A DNA stretch of 62,471 nucleotides, from NCBI RefSeq assembly GCF_016584085.1, contig NZ_NRSJ01000029.1, forward strand, positions 1 through 62,471. The letters run 5' to 3'. Each line of letters opens with the position of its first letter. Within the stretch, counting starts at the first letter, position 1. The notes beneath the pieces were generated by a model. That model did no database searches. It was not told the origin of the DNA and saw nothing but the letters and a program-made list of their open reading frames with translations. This stretch comes from Halochromatium glycolicum (GTDB taxonomy: Bacteria > Pseudomonadota > Gammaproteobacteria > Chromatiales > Chromatiaceae). Of the stretch, positions 40,980 through 49,456 are shown piece after piece. A program made the position numbers and the translations under genes.

Positions 40980-41179
40980 GTCCGGCGCCGACGTCCCTCG
41001 AGGAGGAAGGGGTCGCCTGGCGGGCGCCGATCTACTATGGCAAACCGCACACCGCGCGGCTAACGAAGGCACTACGTGTTGGTGCTGAGCAACACATCGA
41101 GAAATACGAAGCTTTGGAAGACTTTGTCGAAGTACTTGACGCCTCACCGGGCGACGCCGATCGATATGATCGGGACTAG
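40980..41179 (+). pseudogene. C-terminal remnant of an unrecognised gene
   Basis: A frame ending at TAG 41177-41179 reads EEEGVAWRAPIYYGKPHTAR and then HIEKYEALEDFVEVLDAS, which looks like real protein. It has no start context. The gap 40907-41307 otherwise holds nothing I recognise. Confidence 0.3.
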
Positions 41180-41307
41180 CCCACCTTTCAGAGACGCGAC
41201 CGGGACCGCCGTTCAACGGCAGCCCAGCATGGGCTGGTCTTCCGGGGACTGCGGCCCGCCACCTTGCCTTGTTCCGATCGTGCCTGCGTCCACCTTGGAG
41301 CCCAACT

Positions 41308-43263
41308 ATGTCGCCTTCTGATCTACCGCCACCGCACCCGAACTGGTCTGCGTCGATGACGCCTCAGGCGCGCCGGCTGCTTGATCTGCCCCTGCCGCCC
41401 GAGACGCGATCACTGCTCTCGGCCGCTCCGAGCGTCACCCTGGCCGGGTCGCACGAGGACCTCATTGCCCTCGCCGTGCGTGATGCGCGCGACGACGGAA
41501 TCCATGAGGTCGACTACGAGGTACCGGGGATTGGCCGCGTCGTCGAGGCCAATGTGTGCCAAACCCGCAATGGCATCTCGGCGAACTACATCGAGCCCTA
41601 TATGCGTCGGCGCGACCCCGATTGCATGGTGATCGGCGATGATCGCCCGACCGACAAGACCACCTATGTCGAGCGCTTTGGGGCAGCTTTCGATCCGGTG
41701 CGCGAGGAGACCTTCGAGTGGCTGAAGACCCAGCGGCTCGCGGTCTTCGCCTTCTATGCCGGCTTGCCGAGCCCGGCGACCCAGGCGCTGGTGATTGCCC
41801 CGGACAATGCCGGTTTCTTCGCGCTCGGACTCGCGTTGCTGCAAGGCATCGTGCCGGTCGAGGACCTACCGGACGACTTCCAGCCTAAGGCCGTCATCTA
41901 TGTCGCACCGCCGTTTCGGCACACCCATTTCGAAGGCCGTCAGGTCGTGGTCCACAACCGTCGCGACAGTCTGCACGAGGTCTTCAGCTACAACCTCTAC
42001 CCCGGCCCGAGCGCCAAGAAGGGCGTCTATGGCGTGCTGCTCAACATCGGCGAGGAAGAGCGTTGGGTCACCATGCACTGCGCGACGGTGCAGGTGGTCA
42101 CGCCCTACGAGAACAAGGTGGTGATCTCGCACGAGGGCGCCAGCGGCGGCGGCAAGAGCGAGATGCTCGAGTACGCGCATCGCCGCCCCGATGGCACCCT
42201 ATTGATCGGCCGTAACCTCGAGACCGGTGAGAAGCGCAAATTCACCCTGCCCAAGGGCTGCGACCTGCGTCCGGTGACCGACGACATGGCCCTCTGTCAT
42301 CCGTCGCTTGAGAAGGGCAACGGCAAGCTCACGCTGATCGATGCCGAAGAGGCCTGGTTCGTGCGCTGTAACCATATCGACCGCTACGGCACCGATCCCC
42401 ATCTCGAAGCGCTGACGGTCCACCCGCCCGAGCCGCTGCTGTTCCTCAACATCGAGGGCCGCCCCGGCGCGACGACGCTGCTCTGGGAGCACATCGAGGA
42501 TGCCCCGGGGGAGCCCTGCCCGAACCCGCGCGTGGTCATCCCGCGCAAGATCATCCCCGACGTGGTGCGCGGGGCCGTCGATGTGGACGTCCGCAGCATG
42601 GGCGTGCGCACCCCACCCTGCTCCGCCGAGCGGCCCACCTACGGCATCGTTGGCCTGTTCCATCTGCTGCCGCCGGCGCTGGCCTGGCTCTGGCGGCTGG
42701 TGGCCCCTCGCGGCCACGCCAACCCCAGCATCGTCGAGACCGCCGGCATGACCTCCGAAGGCGTCGGCTCCTACTGGCCCTTCGCAACCGGCCGCATGGT
42801 CGATCACGCCAACCTGCTGCTGAACCAGATCATCGAGACGCCCGAGGTCCGCTACGTGCTGATCCCGAACCAGCACATCGGCGTCTGGGAGGTCGGGTTC
42901 ATGCCGCAGTGGATCGCCCGCGAGTATTTCGCGCGTCGCGGCGGCGCCCGTTTTGCCGCCAACCGGATGCGCCCGTCGCGCTGTCCGCTGCTGGGCTACA
43001 ACCCCGGCAGCATCATGATGGAGGGCAGCACGATCGGGAACTGGTTCTTCGAGGTCGAGCACCAGCCCGAGGTCGGCCCGCAAGCCTATGACCAGGGCGC
43101 CGCGATCCTGACCGAGTTCTTTCACCGCGAGCTCAAGGCCTTCCTCGGGCCGGACCTGCTGCCGACCGGGCAGCGGATCATCGAGTGCTGCCTCGAAGGC
43201 GGCAGCCTCGAGGACTACCAGCGGTTGCTCGATCTGCCCTTCCTGGAGCCGGACGAGACCTGA
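41308..43263 (+). CDS. DUF4914 protein with HPr kinase/PEPCK-like P-loop
   Basis: A 651-residue DUF4914 protein. The core, about residues 270-345, contains the P-loop SHEGASGGGKSEMLEYA and, after a short insert, PVTDDMALCHPS. The order, GxSGxGKSE then an Asp-Asp capping motif, is the pattern of HPr kinase/phosphorylase and ATP-type PEP carboxykinase rather than of AAA or ParA ATPases. The rest (VRSMGVRTPPCSAERPTYG, SEGVGSYWPFATGRMV) is family-specific. The reaction is unknown; phosphotransfer from a nucleotide is inferred. The kinase-like gene follows within about 12 bp and an OFA transporter after that. Confidence 0.88.
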   Translation: MSPSDLPPPHPNWSASMTPQARRLLDLPLPPETRSLLSAAPSVTLAGSHEDLIALAVRDARDDGIHEVDYEVPGIGRVVEANVCQTRNGISANYIEPYMRRRDPDCMVIGDDRPTDKTTYVERFGAAFDPVREETFEWLKTQRLAVFAFYAGLPSPATQALVIAPDNAGFFALGLALLQGIVPVEDLPDDFQPKAVIYVAPPFRHTHFEGRQVVVHNRRDSLHEVFSYNLYPGPSAKKGVYGVLLNIGEEERWVTMHCATVQVVTPYENKVVISHEGASGGGKSEMLEYAHRRPDGTLLIGRNLETGEKRKFTLPKGCDLRPVTDDMALCHPSLEKGNGKLTLIDAEEAWFVRCNHIDRYGTDPHLEALTVHPPEPLLFLNIEGRPGATTLLWEHIEDAPGEPCPNPRVVIPRKIIPDVVRGAVDVDVRSMGVRTPPCSAERPTYGIVGLFHLLPPALAWLWRLVAPRGHANPSIVETAGMTSEGVGSYWPFATGRMVDHANLLLNQIIETPEVRYVLIPNQHIGVWEVGFMPQWIAREYFARRGGARFAANRMRPSRCPLLGYNPGSIMMEGSTIGNWFFEVEHQPEVGPQAYDQGAAILTEFFHRELKAFLGPDLLPTGQRIIECCLEGGSLEDYQRLLDLPFLEPDET

Positions 43264-43274
43264 GGGGCGTCTGG

Positions 43275-44222
43275 TTGGAGCAGTTCGATTTCAGGCTGAA
43301 CCGGCACCAGCCCCGCACCTTCGATAACGCACCCGAGACCCTGAGGCGACGTGTCCTTGGGGTCGATTATCTGCATCTGCGCGGCAAGCAGTCGGGCGAC
43401 CTCTATGTGACCCGCCATGGATGGCCGGTGCTGGAGTCGATCGTCCCGTCCCAATGGTTCGTCGGCGACCGGCTGCGCAAGGTCGGCCGCCAGCTTGCCG
43501 GGGCGACCGGTGCGGTCTATCGGGTGCCGGTCCCGCACAAGGCACGCTCCTGTTTCGCCTTGGTGGTCAAGTTCAGTCGCTTCGCTCAGGAGGCACTGGT
43601 CTCGATCGAGCCGGACGAGCCGCTGGATTGGGCCGAGCGCGATCGGATGGCCGTGAGCGAGTTCCTCTCCCCGTTCGAGGAGATCGCGAACCTGGAGCAC
43701 TTGCGCGCCGCTGCCGGCGTGCAGATCCCGACCAAGGCGCCGCTCGCGATCTACTCCCCCGCCACCCGCTATCTCGACTGGCAGCTCGGCCGCATCGATC
43801 ACCGTCGCTGGTGGTACGATCGCGTCCTCGCCGAGGATCAGGCCGAGCAGCCCGAGGACGCACGCGTGGCCTACGACTGGGAACGGCTCTACGTGCTGCT
43901 CTATCGCTGGATCGACGGTATCGATGCCGAGACCGCCTGTCAGCAGGGCTATCTGACGCGTTCCGAGCTGCGAGCGCTCTACCAGGAAGCACGGGACGCG
44001 ATGCGTGAGCGCGGCTGGGACGTGCTCGATCATAAGGCGCGGCATGTCATCGTGCGCCCGGATGCGGAACCGGGCCGGCTGGTCCGTCGCCGCGGCCGGA
44101 CGCTCTGGGCACTGGTCGATTACGAACTGCTCGTGCCTTATCCCGCACCCGGCGCGCAGACCCTGCAATCGCAGCAGAGCCAATGCGCCTCGGACCAATC
44201 ACGACAGGGGGACACCGCATGA
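43275..44222 (+). CDS. degenerate protein-kinase-like protein
   Basis: About 315 residues. A VAIK-like strand reads FALVVKFSRFAQEA (near residue 100). Farther on, WDVLDHKARHVIVRP resembles a catalytic loop D-x-K-x-x-N with His in place of Asn, followed by LWALVDYELLVP, a DFG-like acidic segment. This order fits an atypical kinase of the RIO/Kdo-kinase sort. The start is uncertain: TTG 43275 is used, and upstream GTG 43185 overlaps DUF4914 in another frame. Its stop overlaps the ATG of the OFA transporter (ATGA), so the genes are coupled. Confidence 0.65.
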   Translation: MEQFDFRLNRHQPRTFDNAPETLRRRVLGVDYLHLRGKQSGDLYVTRHGWPVLESIVPSQWFVGDRLRKVGRQLAGATGAVYRVPVPHKARSCFALVVKFSRFAQEALVSIEPDEPLDWAERDRMAVSEFLSPFEEIANLEHLRAAAGVQIPTKAPLAIYSPATRYLDWQLGRIDHRRWWYDRVLAEDQAEQPEDARVAYDWERLYVLLYRWIDGIDAETACQQGYLTRSELRALYQEARDAMRERGWDVLDHKARHVIVRPDAEPGRLVRRRGRTLWALVDYELLVPYPAPGAQTLQSQQSQCASDQSRQGDTA

Positions 44223-45676
44223 CAACAAGACCGGGCGACAACCGTTGGGTGGTCGTCGCCGGCGCGCTGATCATTCAGATGAGCCTGGGCGCCGTCTACA
44301 TCTGGAGCGTGTTTCAGACGCCGCTGCTGGCCCAGTTCCCAGGCTGGTCCGAGACCCAGGTGACGCTGCCGGCCCAGCTCGTCATCGCCGTGTTCGCGGT
44401 CGCCGTGATCCTCGGCGGGCGCCTCCAGGATCGGCTCGGGCCACGCCTCGTCGGCACCGTCGGCGGGCTGATCCTCGGGCTCGGGCTCATACTTGCCGGG
44501 CTGACCAACGATTTCGCTGAGGGTCCGGCACTGGCTTGGCTGGTCGGCACCTATGCGGTGCTCGGCGGCCTCGGCATCGGCATGGCTTATGTGTGCCCGG
44601 TCGCGACCTGCGTGAAATGGTTCCCGGACAAGCGCGGGCTCATCACCGGCCTGGCGGTCGCCGGCTTCGGCGCCGGCGCCTTCTTCTTCGCGCCCTTGGC
44701 GCGGGCGCTGATCGGCGGCGGCGACTACGAGCTGTTCGGGATCGCCCTCTTCCCGCTGCCCCAGGCCGGCGTCTTCGACACCTTCATGGTGCTTGGCGTC
44801 ATCTTCCTGACCGCCGTTGTGCTGGGCGCTCAGCTCCTGCGCAATCCGCCGGCGGGCTATTGTCCGGAGGGCTGGACGCCGCCGGCAGCCACCAGCCCGA
44901 CCCCGTCCCAGACCGATTTCTCGCCCGGCGAAATGCTGCGCACCCCGACATTCTGGCTGCTGTGGGTGACCTATCTCGCTGGCAGCACGGCCGGGCTCAT
45001 GGTGATCATGAAGGCGGCCCCGATCTGGGAGGCCTTCAGCCTCTCGGCCGTCGCCGAGGTGCCGGTCTCCTACGAGCGCTTCGCCACCATCGCCTCCGCC
45101 GCCGCGATGGCGGTGGCAGTGCTCGCCCTGTTCAACGCGGCCGGGCGCATCCTCTGGGGACGGGTGTCTGACACCATCGGTCGCAAGCAGACCTTGATCC
45201 TGATGTTCGTGCTCTGCGCGCTGGTCCTGTTCGCACTCGATTGGATGCGCCTCTACCCGTTGTATCTGCTCGGGGTCTCGCTGGTCGCGCTCTGCTTCGG
45301 CGGGTATCTGGCGCTCTACCCGGCGATCACGGCCGACTACTACGGCACCCGCCACATCGGTGTGAACTACGGCCTGCTGTTCACCGCCTACGGCAGCGGC
45401 GGCCTGCTCGGTCCGTTCCTGGCCGCGGTGCTGCTGGAGACCGCCGGGGGCGTCGAGTATCAAGCGCTGGATGCGGGCGGGGTGCTCACCACCCGCGTCT
45501 TTCAGCTCGGGGAGTACGATGCCGCCTTCCTCGCTGCCGGGCTCCTCTGCCTCGGCGCCGCGGTGCTGACGCTAGCATTGCGGGCACCCGCACGCGGCGA
45601 CTCGCGTCTGGGCACCGCGGAAGCGACTGCAACGAGCGGAGCACCCCCCGGCGTCCCTGCCTATGAGCAGTCCTGA
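44219..45676 (+). CDS. OFA-family MFS transporter (oxalate/formate antiporter-like)
   Basis: A 485-residue major facilitator with 12 membrane segments. The OFA signature WVVVAGALIIQMSLGAVYIWSVF is at the N terminus, YVCPVATCVKWFPDKRGLITGLAVAGFG in helix 4-5, and GRILWGRVSDTIGRKQTL at the helix 8-9 loop. Members exchange oxalate/formate or carry small monocarboxylates. It is the third gene of the DUF4914 operon, by a 4-bp overlap. The combination hints that the kinase-like proteins control or use the transported acid. Confidence 0.92.
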   Translation: MTTRPGDNRWVVVAGALIIQMSLGAVYIWSVFQTPLLAQFPGWSETQVTLPAQLVIAVFAVAVILGGRLQDRLGPRLVGTVGGLILGLGLILAGLTNDFAEGPALAWLVGTYAVLGGLGIGMAYVCPVATCVKWFPDKRGLITGLAVAGFGAGAFFFAPLARALIGGGDYELFGIALFPLPQAGVFDTFMVLGVIFLTAVVLGAQLLRNPPAGYCPEGWTPPAATSPTPSQTDFSPGEMLRTPTFWLLWVTYLAGSTAGLMVIMKAAPIWEAFSLSAVAEVPVSYERFATIASAAAMAVAVLALFNAAGRILWGRVSDTIGRKQTLILMFVLCALVLFALDWMRLYPLYLLGVSLVALCFGGYLALYPAITADYYGTRHIGVNYGLLFTAYGSGGLLGPFLAAVLLETAGGVEYQALDAGGVLTTRVFQLGEYDAAFLAAGLLCLGAAVLTLALRAPARGDSRLGTAEATATSGAPPGVPAYEQS

Positions 45677-45778
45677 TGGTGGCTTGCATTATGATTCTAA
45701 GAAGCCCTAACAAAATGCCCTCTACGGCCTAGCAAATCAGCAGCTTGTGCAGGCTAGCCGGGCATCTTGGTCGGGCCT

Positions 45779-47209
45779 CTAAGCGCTAGCCCCTTCGACC
45801 AGTTCGAGACAGAACGGCGCCTGCCCATCGAGCGCATGCTGGCCAATGATCGCGGCGGCCGCGCTCCAGCCCTGATGGCGTGTGCCGCCGGGTGTCAGGT
45901 CGCGGCCGTGGATGTACTCAGCGAAGCCCCAGGGCTCTCCGTCCATCGGCAGCGCATTGGCGCAGTTGATGCCATCGAGAAACCGTCGCGCCTCGTGCTG
46001 CAGACCGCGCCGCGCCAGGTCGCAGACGTAGAAGGCCGTCACCATCGGCCAGAGCCCGCCGTTGTGGTACTCGTAAGGCGCGTTCTTGAAGCTGTACGAG
46101 AACATCATCTGCAGGTCCTCCCAGTCGTCGTCGACGGGACGGATGACCGGATGGAATGCCGGCAGCAAGGCTGCCCCGCTGCCGCGCCAGCCCTGGTCGC
46201 CTTTCTGGTCGCGGTTTTGATCTCTGTGCTGGTCCTTGCGGTCCTTTTTCTGGTCGCTGTCCTGGTCAATCTTCTGGTCAATCTTCTGGTCGATCTCCTG
46301 CTTCTGGTCGATCTCCTGGGCAATATCATCGGCGATGTATTCATCCACCCGCCGCCGCTGGGTGTCGTCGGCGACGTCGAGCAACGACGCCAGCACATTG
46401 GCCAACGAGTCGAAACGGTAGCTATAACCGGCCGGCGAGAACGACGCCATCCAATGGCGGTCGCGGCAATGGGTCGCGGCCTTGAGCCCCTTGCGGTAGA
46501 GGACCTCATGATAGAGGTCGTCCGGCAGACTGCCGTCGTCGTCCGCCGCGAACCAATAGTTGCTGCGAATCAGGTGCCGCAGCCGGCTGATCCGGTCCAC
46601 CAGCGCGTGGTCGGCTGAACCGTGCACCGACTCATGGACCCTGGCCAATGTCTGCTGTGCCTGGAGATAGAGCAGTTGGTCGTAAAGCACATAGCCATTA
46701 TGCAGATACTCATCCGCCCAGTCCCCGGTGAGCGGGACATAGAGCAACCCACGGTTGTTGAATTCCCAGGCGCCGAGCAGGAACCGGACCTTCTCAATCA
46801 CGGGCACCAAGCGATTCAGGAAGCCCTCATCGCCGGTCGCACGCCAATACTCGCCGCAGCCGATCAGGAACCAGAGATTGGCGTCGATCCGCCCGGCCGT
46901 GCCGCCATAGCTGACGCGCCGGGCGACAGGGTCGACGTTGCTTGGGATCTCACCGTGCGGACCCTGGTGGTCGGCCAGCGTCACGAAGGTCTTGCGCGCG
47001 GTCTCGCGCAGCTGCGAGTCGCCGCTGAGCAGCGCCGCCAATGCGAGGATGGCGCCGTCCCGCGCCCAGATCCGGCGATAATTGTGGCGCTCGGTCGAGG
47101 ACGCGACGAACCCGTGCGAGCTCCTGCAGGCATGCAGCAGCTGCAGTGAGCGCTGGTAGGCGTCGGTCGATCGTTCGTCGATCGGCGGCGGTGGCTGATG
47201 CTTGATCAA
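45779..47209 (-). CDS. glycoside hydrolase, (alpha/alpha)6 barrel type (GH100/GH15-like), with DQK repeat insertion
   Basis: A 476-residue glycosidase of the (alpha/alpha)6 fold. NYRRIWARDGAILALAAL has the acidic residue of the first catalytic region, and GRIDANLWFLIGCGEYWRATGD and HNGGLWPMVTAFYVCDLAR match invertase/mannosylglycerate hydrolase-like enzymes. Between residues about 296 and 340 is a low-complexity insert of DQK/DQN tetrapeptides (IDQKIDQKIDQDSDQKKD-type), replacing a loop. The start overlaps the end of the SOD gene by 4 bp. The substrate may be sucrose or a compatible solute such as glucosylglycerate. Confidence 0.78.
   Translation of the reverse strand: MIKHQPPPPIDERSTDAYQRSLQLLHACRSSHGFVASSTERHNYRRIWARDGAILALAALLSGDSQLRETARKTFVTLADHQGPHGEIPSNVDPVARRVSYGGTAGRIDANLWFLIGCGEYWRATGDEGFLNRLVPVIEKVRFLLGAWEFNNRGLLYVPLTGDWADEYLHNGYVLYDQLLYLQAQQTLARVHESVHGSADHALVDRISRLRHLIRSNYWFAADDDGSLPDDLYHEVLYRKGLKAATHCRDRHWMASFSPAGYSYRFDSLANVLASLLDVADDTQRRRVDEYIADDIAQEIDQKQEIDQKIDQKIDQDSDQKKDRKDQHRDQNRDQKGDQGWRGSGAALLPAFHPVIRPVDDDWEDLQMMFSYSFKNAPYEYHNGGLWPMVTAFYVCDLARRGLQHEARRFLDGINCANALPMDGEPWGFAEYIHGRDLTPGGTRHQGWSAAAAIIGQHALDGQAPFCLELVEGASA
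46198..46322 (-). repeat. 12-bp in-frame coding repeat (DQKx units)
   Basis: On the plus strand the unit is close to CTGGTCAATCTT/CTGGTCGATCTC. It is repeated about ten times with drift and encodes DQK-x tetrapeptides in the glycosidase. All copies keep the reading frame. Confidence 0.85.
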
Positions 47210-47760
47210 TCCTTACGCTTCTCGATCGGGCCGCAGGCGATGCGTGGCCCGGCGGCGCCCGAGGGCTGGGACTGATAATCATCGGCGCCCTCATGGATCA
47301 CCAGCGCGGCACCATCGCTGTCGAAGAGCTGCGCGTCCATGTCCGAGACACGGGTCATGACTTCGAGCTCGAGCCGCCCCGTTTGCGGAACGTGGATGTT
47401 GGGCATGTCGCCCAGGTGCGGGCCGTCTTCGCGCAGATAGCCGTGGGCGTTGGCGTCCTCAGCGGTGAGATGACCGCCGGCGGAGTCGAACGGCGGCTCG
47501 CAGGCGCCGGTCTCGTGGATATGGAAGGCGTGGACGCCGGCCGGCAGCCCGCCGAACCGTCCGTGCAACAGCACGCCGTTCGGGGTCTCGCTCAGGAGCA
47601 CGGCGCCGACGGTGTTGCCGGCGCGGTCCTGCATCATGCTTTCACCGACGTTCGGCTCAGCAGCGAGCGGTAGGCTCAGTACGCCCCCGATCAAGGCCAT
47701 CGGCAGCGCGAGCGAGGTCTTGCTGAGAAGGCGGACAGGGGCGGAATCAGTGCGGGGCAT
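47206..47760 (-). CDS. sodC: periplasmic Cu-Zn superoxide dismutase
   Basis: A 184-residue SodC with a signal peptide (LALPMALIGGVLSLPLAAEP). Metal-site motifs are HAFHIHETGACEPPFDSAGGHL (two Cu His, disulfide Cys and a bridging His), HGYLREDGPHLGDMPN (Zn ligands) and DGAALVIHEGADDY, with RIACG for the second Cys. It converts superoxide to O2 and H2O2 in the periplasm. The stop overlaps the glycosidase ATG by 4 bp, an unusual pairing. Confidence 0.94.
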   Translation of the reverse strand: MPRTDSAPVRLLSKTSLALPMALIGGVLSLPLAAEPNVGESMMQDRAGNTVGAVLLSETPNGVLLHGRFGGLPAGVHAFHIHETGACEPPFDSAGGHLTAEDANAHGYLREDGPHLGDMPNIHVPQTGRLELEVMTRVSDMDAQLFDSDGAALVIHEGADDYQSQPSGAAGPRIACGPIEKRKD

Positions 47761-47886
47761 CGGAAGGTCTCCGTGTCGGTTGAGTTCAGGATCGGTTCGT
47801 ATATTGAGAGCGGCTCATCGGCACCGGCGGCCCACTCGAGCAAGCGCCGGCCGATCAGCGGCCGATCAGCCGCGTTAGCCAAAGCA

Positions 47887-47965
47887 ATCCCGATGCCCGC
47901 CTTGTCGACCCCCGCCTTCTCGATGCCGGTCTTGTCAATACCCGCCTTATCAATGCCGGTCTTCC
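47887..47965 (+). repeat. 15-bp tandem repeat, four full copies
   Basis: Units CTTGTCGACCCCCGC, CTTCTCGATGCCGGT, CTTGTCAATACCCGC and CTTATCAATGCCGGT lie head to tail, with partial copies at both ends. On the minus strand they encode a GIDKA-type pentapeptide repeat, but without a credible gene around it. Confidence 0.85.
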
Positions 47966-47997
47966 AACAGCCTGTCGCTGCCCGCAAGGATCGCGGG

Positions 47998-48067
47998 GTA
48001 GGAGCCCGCTTGCGGGGGATCTTCGCCGCCGCAAGCGCGGCCTGGTCGCCCGCAAGCGGGCTCCTAC
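47998..48067 (+). repeat. REP-like palindromic element
   Basis: GTAGGAGCCCGCTTGCGGG (47998-48016) and CCCGCAAGCGGGCTCCTAC (48049-48067) form perfect 19-bp arms around a GC-rich loop. The form matches repetitive extragenic palindromes. It probably also acts as a strong RNA hairpin downstream of genes. Confidence 0.9.
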
Positions 48068-48081
48068 AGCGTTGAGCGCCC

Positions 48082-48146
48082 AGGTGGCAGCATCAGGTGG
48101 CAAGATCAGGTGGCAGGAAAAGGTGGCAGGAAAAGGTGGCAGGAAA
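48082..48146 (+). repeat. 13-bp tandem repeat, five copies
   Basis: AGGTGGCAGCATC, AGGTGGCAAGATC and three AGGTGGCAGGAAA copies lie head to tail. The last three are identical, consistent with recent slippage. Confidence 0.9.
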
Positions 48147-48384
48147 AGGGTCTCGGTATTGCTGACGCGATGCACGAGCTGCTCGGCTCCCTGACTGGTC
48201 TGCCTCCTACACCGATTGCTTATATCCACCATCAGCGGGGGATTTTGACCCAAGGGGAGCTGGCCGGGAATCACGCCATCCCCGGACCACCCTGATCGTC
48301 ACGCCCCACCTGCTCGGCCCCTATCGGCCCCTGTCGGCCCCTGTCGGCCCGCCGACAGTCAACTCTAGACAGCCCAATTCGGCG

Positions 48385-48496
48385 GCCCAACCTCCTGGCA
48401 GCCCAACCTCCTGCCGGCCCGACCTCCTGCTAGCCCGGCCTCCTGCCAGCCTGAACGCTTGCCAGCCCGACCTCCTGCCAGCCTGACCGCTTGCCC
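48385..48496 (+). repeat. 16-bp tandem repeat, seven copies
   Basis: Units close to GCCCGACCTCCTGCCA run from 48385 to 48496 with small drift. Just before them, CGGCCCCTGT is repeated about three times (48317-48348). The whole gap 47761-48575 has no supported gene and is almost entirely repeats. Confidence 0.9.
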
Positions 48497-48575
48497 GCAC
48501 TGGCCCGCTTATTGCTCGAGCTGACATCAGGTAATTGCGAGTAACTGAGGTTCCGCCAACCGGAGGTTGTTCAAG

Positions 48576-49004
48576 ATGCAAGGCTTCACGCCGATCCTGT
48601 CGACGCTCGGGGGAGTGCTCATCGGCTTCGCGGCGATCGCACTGCTGTACTTTAACGGCCGCATCGCCGGCATCAGCGGCATCATGGGCGGCGTGCTCCG
48701 ACCGCAGAAGGGCGACACCCTCTGGCGCGCGGTCTTCCTGGCCGGACTCATGACCGGGGCCTTACTGATCCTGCTGCGACATCCGGCGGCGATGGATCTG
48801 CGCTTCGATGTCTCCGATTCCACCATCATCCTCGGTGGCTTCCTGGTCGGCATCGGCACCCGCATCGGCACTGGCTGCACCAGCGGCCATGGGGTCTGCG
48901 GTGTCGGTCGGCTAGCGCCGCGATCGCTGGTCGCGAGCGCGGTCTTCGTCGGCTTCGGGATCGCAACCGCCACGCTGGTCCGCCATGTCTGGGAGGGGTT
49001 CTGA
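48576..49004 (+). CDS. YeeE/YedE-family sulfur transporter, half 1
   Basis: A 142-residue membrane protein with about four helices. The motif GTRIGTGCTSGHGVCGVGRL (near residue 95) holds the cysteines that bind and relay thiosulfate or persulfide sulfur in TsuA-like proteins. ATG 48576 with CCGGAGG upstream. The stop overlaps the next start by one base, so the halves are made together. Confidence 0.92.
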   Translation: MQGFTPILSTLGGVLIGFAAIALLYFNGRIAGISGIMGGVLRPQKGDTLWRAVFLAGLMTGALLILLRHPAAMDLRFDVSDSTIILGGFLVGIGTRIGTGCTSGHGVCGVGRLAPRSLVASAVFVGFGIATATLVRHVWEGF

Positions 49005-49456
49005 TGCTCGGCTATCTCGTCGTCTTCCTCTCCGGCACCCTGTTCGCACTCGGGCTCGGGATATCGGGCCTGACATTGCCGCAAAAGGTCATCGGATTCC
49101 TCGACCTCGGCGGCGACTGGGACCCGAGCCTCGCCCTCGTGATGATCGGCTCGGCCGGCGTCTACCTGCTGTTCTACCGCTGGATCAAGCAGCGCTCGAG
49201 CCCGCTGTTCGATACCGAGTTCCATATCCCGACCCGCACCGACATCGATCAGCGGCTCCTGCTCGGGGCCGGCCTCTTCGGCATCGGTTGGGGCTTGGTC
49301 GGACTCTGCCCCGGTCCCGCCATGACGGCGCTGGTGAGCGGTCATCCCGAGGCGCTGATCTTCTTCACCGCGATGGTGACCGGGATGTATGCCCACCGCA
49401 CGGTCGACCTACTCGCCGAGATCCAAACCCCGACTGGGACCACGAGCGATGGATGA
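49004..49456 (+). CDS. YeeE/YedE-family sulfur transporter, half 2 (DUF6691-type)
   Basis: A 150-residue membrane protein with about four helices. It has GLGISGLTLPQKVIGFLDLGGDWDPSLALVM in the first half and IGWGLVGLCPGPAMTALVSG with one conserved cysteine in the second. It pairs with half 1 to make the full channel. The MBL hydrolase gene overlaps its end by 8 bp. Confidence 0.92.
   Translation: MLGYLVVFLSGTLFALGLGISGLTLPQKVIGFLDLGGDWDPSLALVMIGSAGVYLLFYRWIKQRSSPLFDTEFHIPTRTDIDQRLLLGAGLFGIGWGLVGLCPGPAMTALVSGHPEALIFFTAMVTGMYAHRTVDLLAEIQTPTGTTSDG

Noticed and set aside
47691..47987. Minus-strand frame with GIDKA pentapeptide repeats
   Set aside because: It is the translation of a 15-bp minisatellite; no start signal or flanking domain supports a gene.
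48385..48496. Regularly spaced repeats that might be a CRISPR array
   Set aside because: The 16-bp units are directly adjacent without spacers, so this is a minisatellite. No cas genes are in the window.
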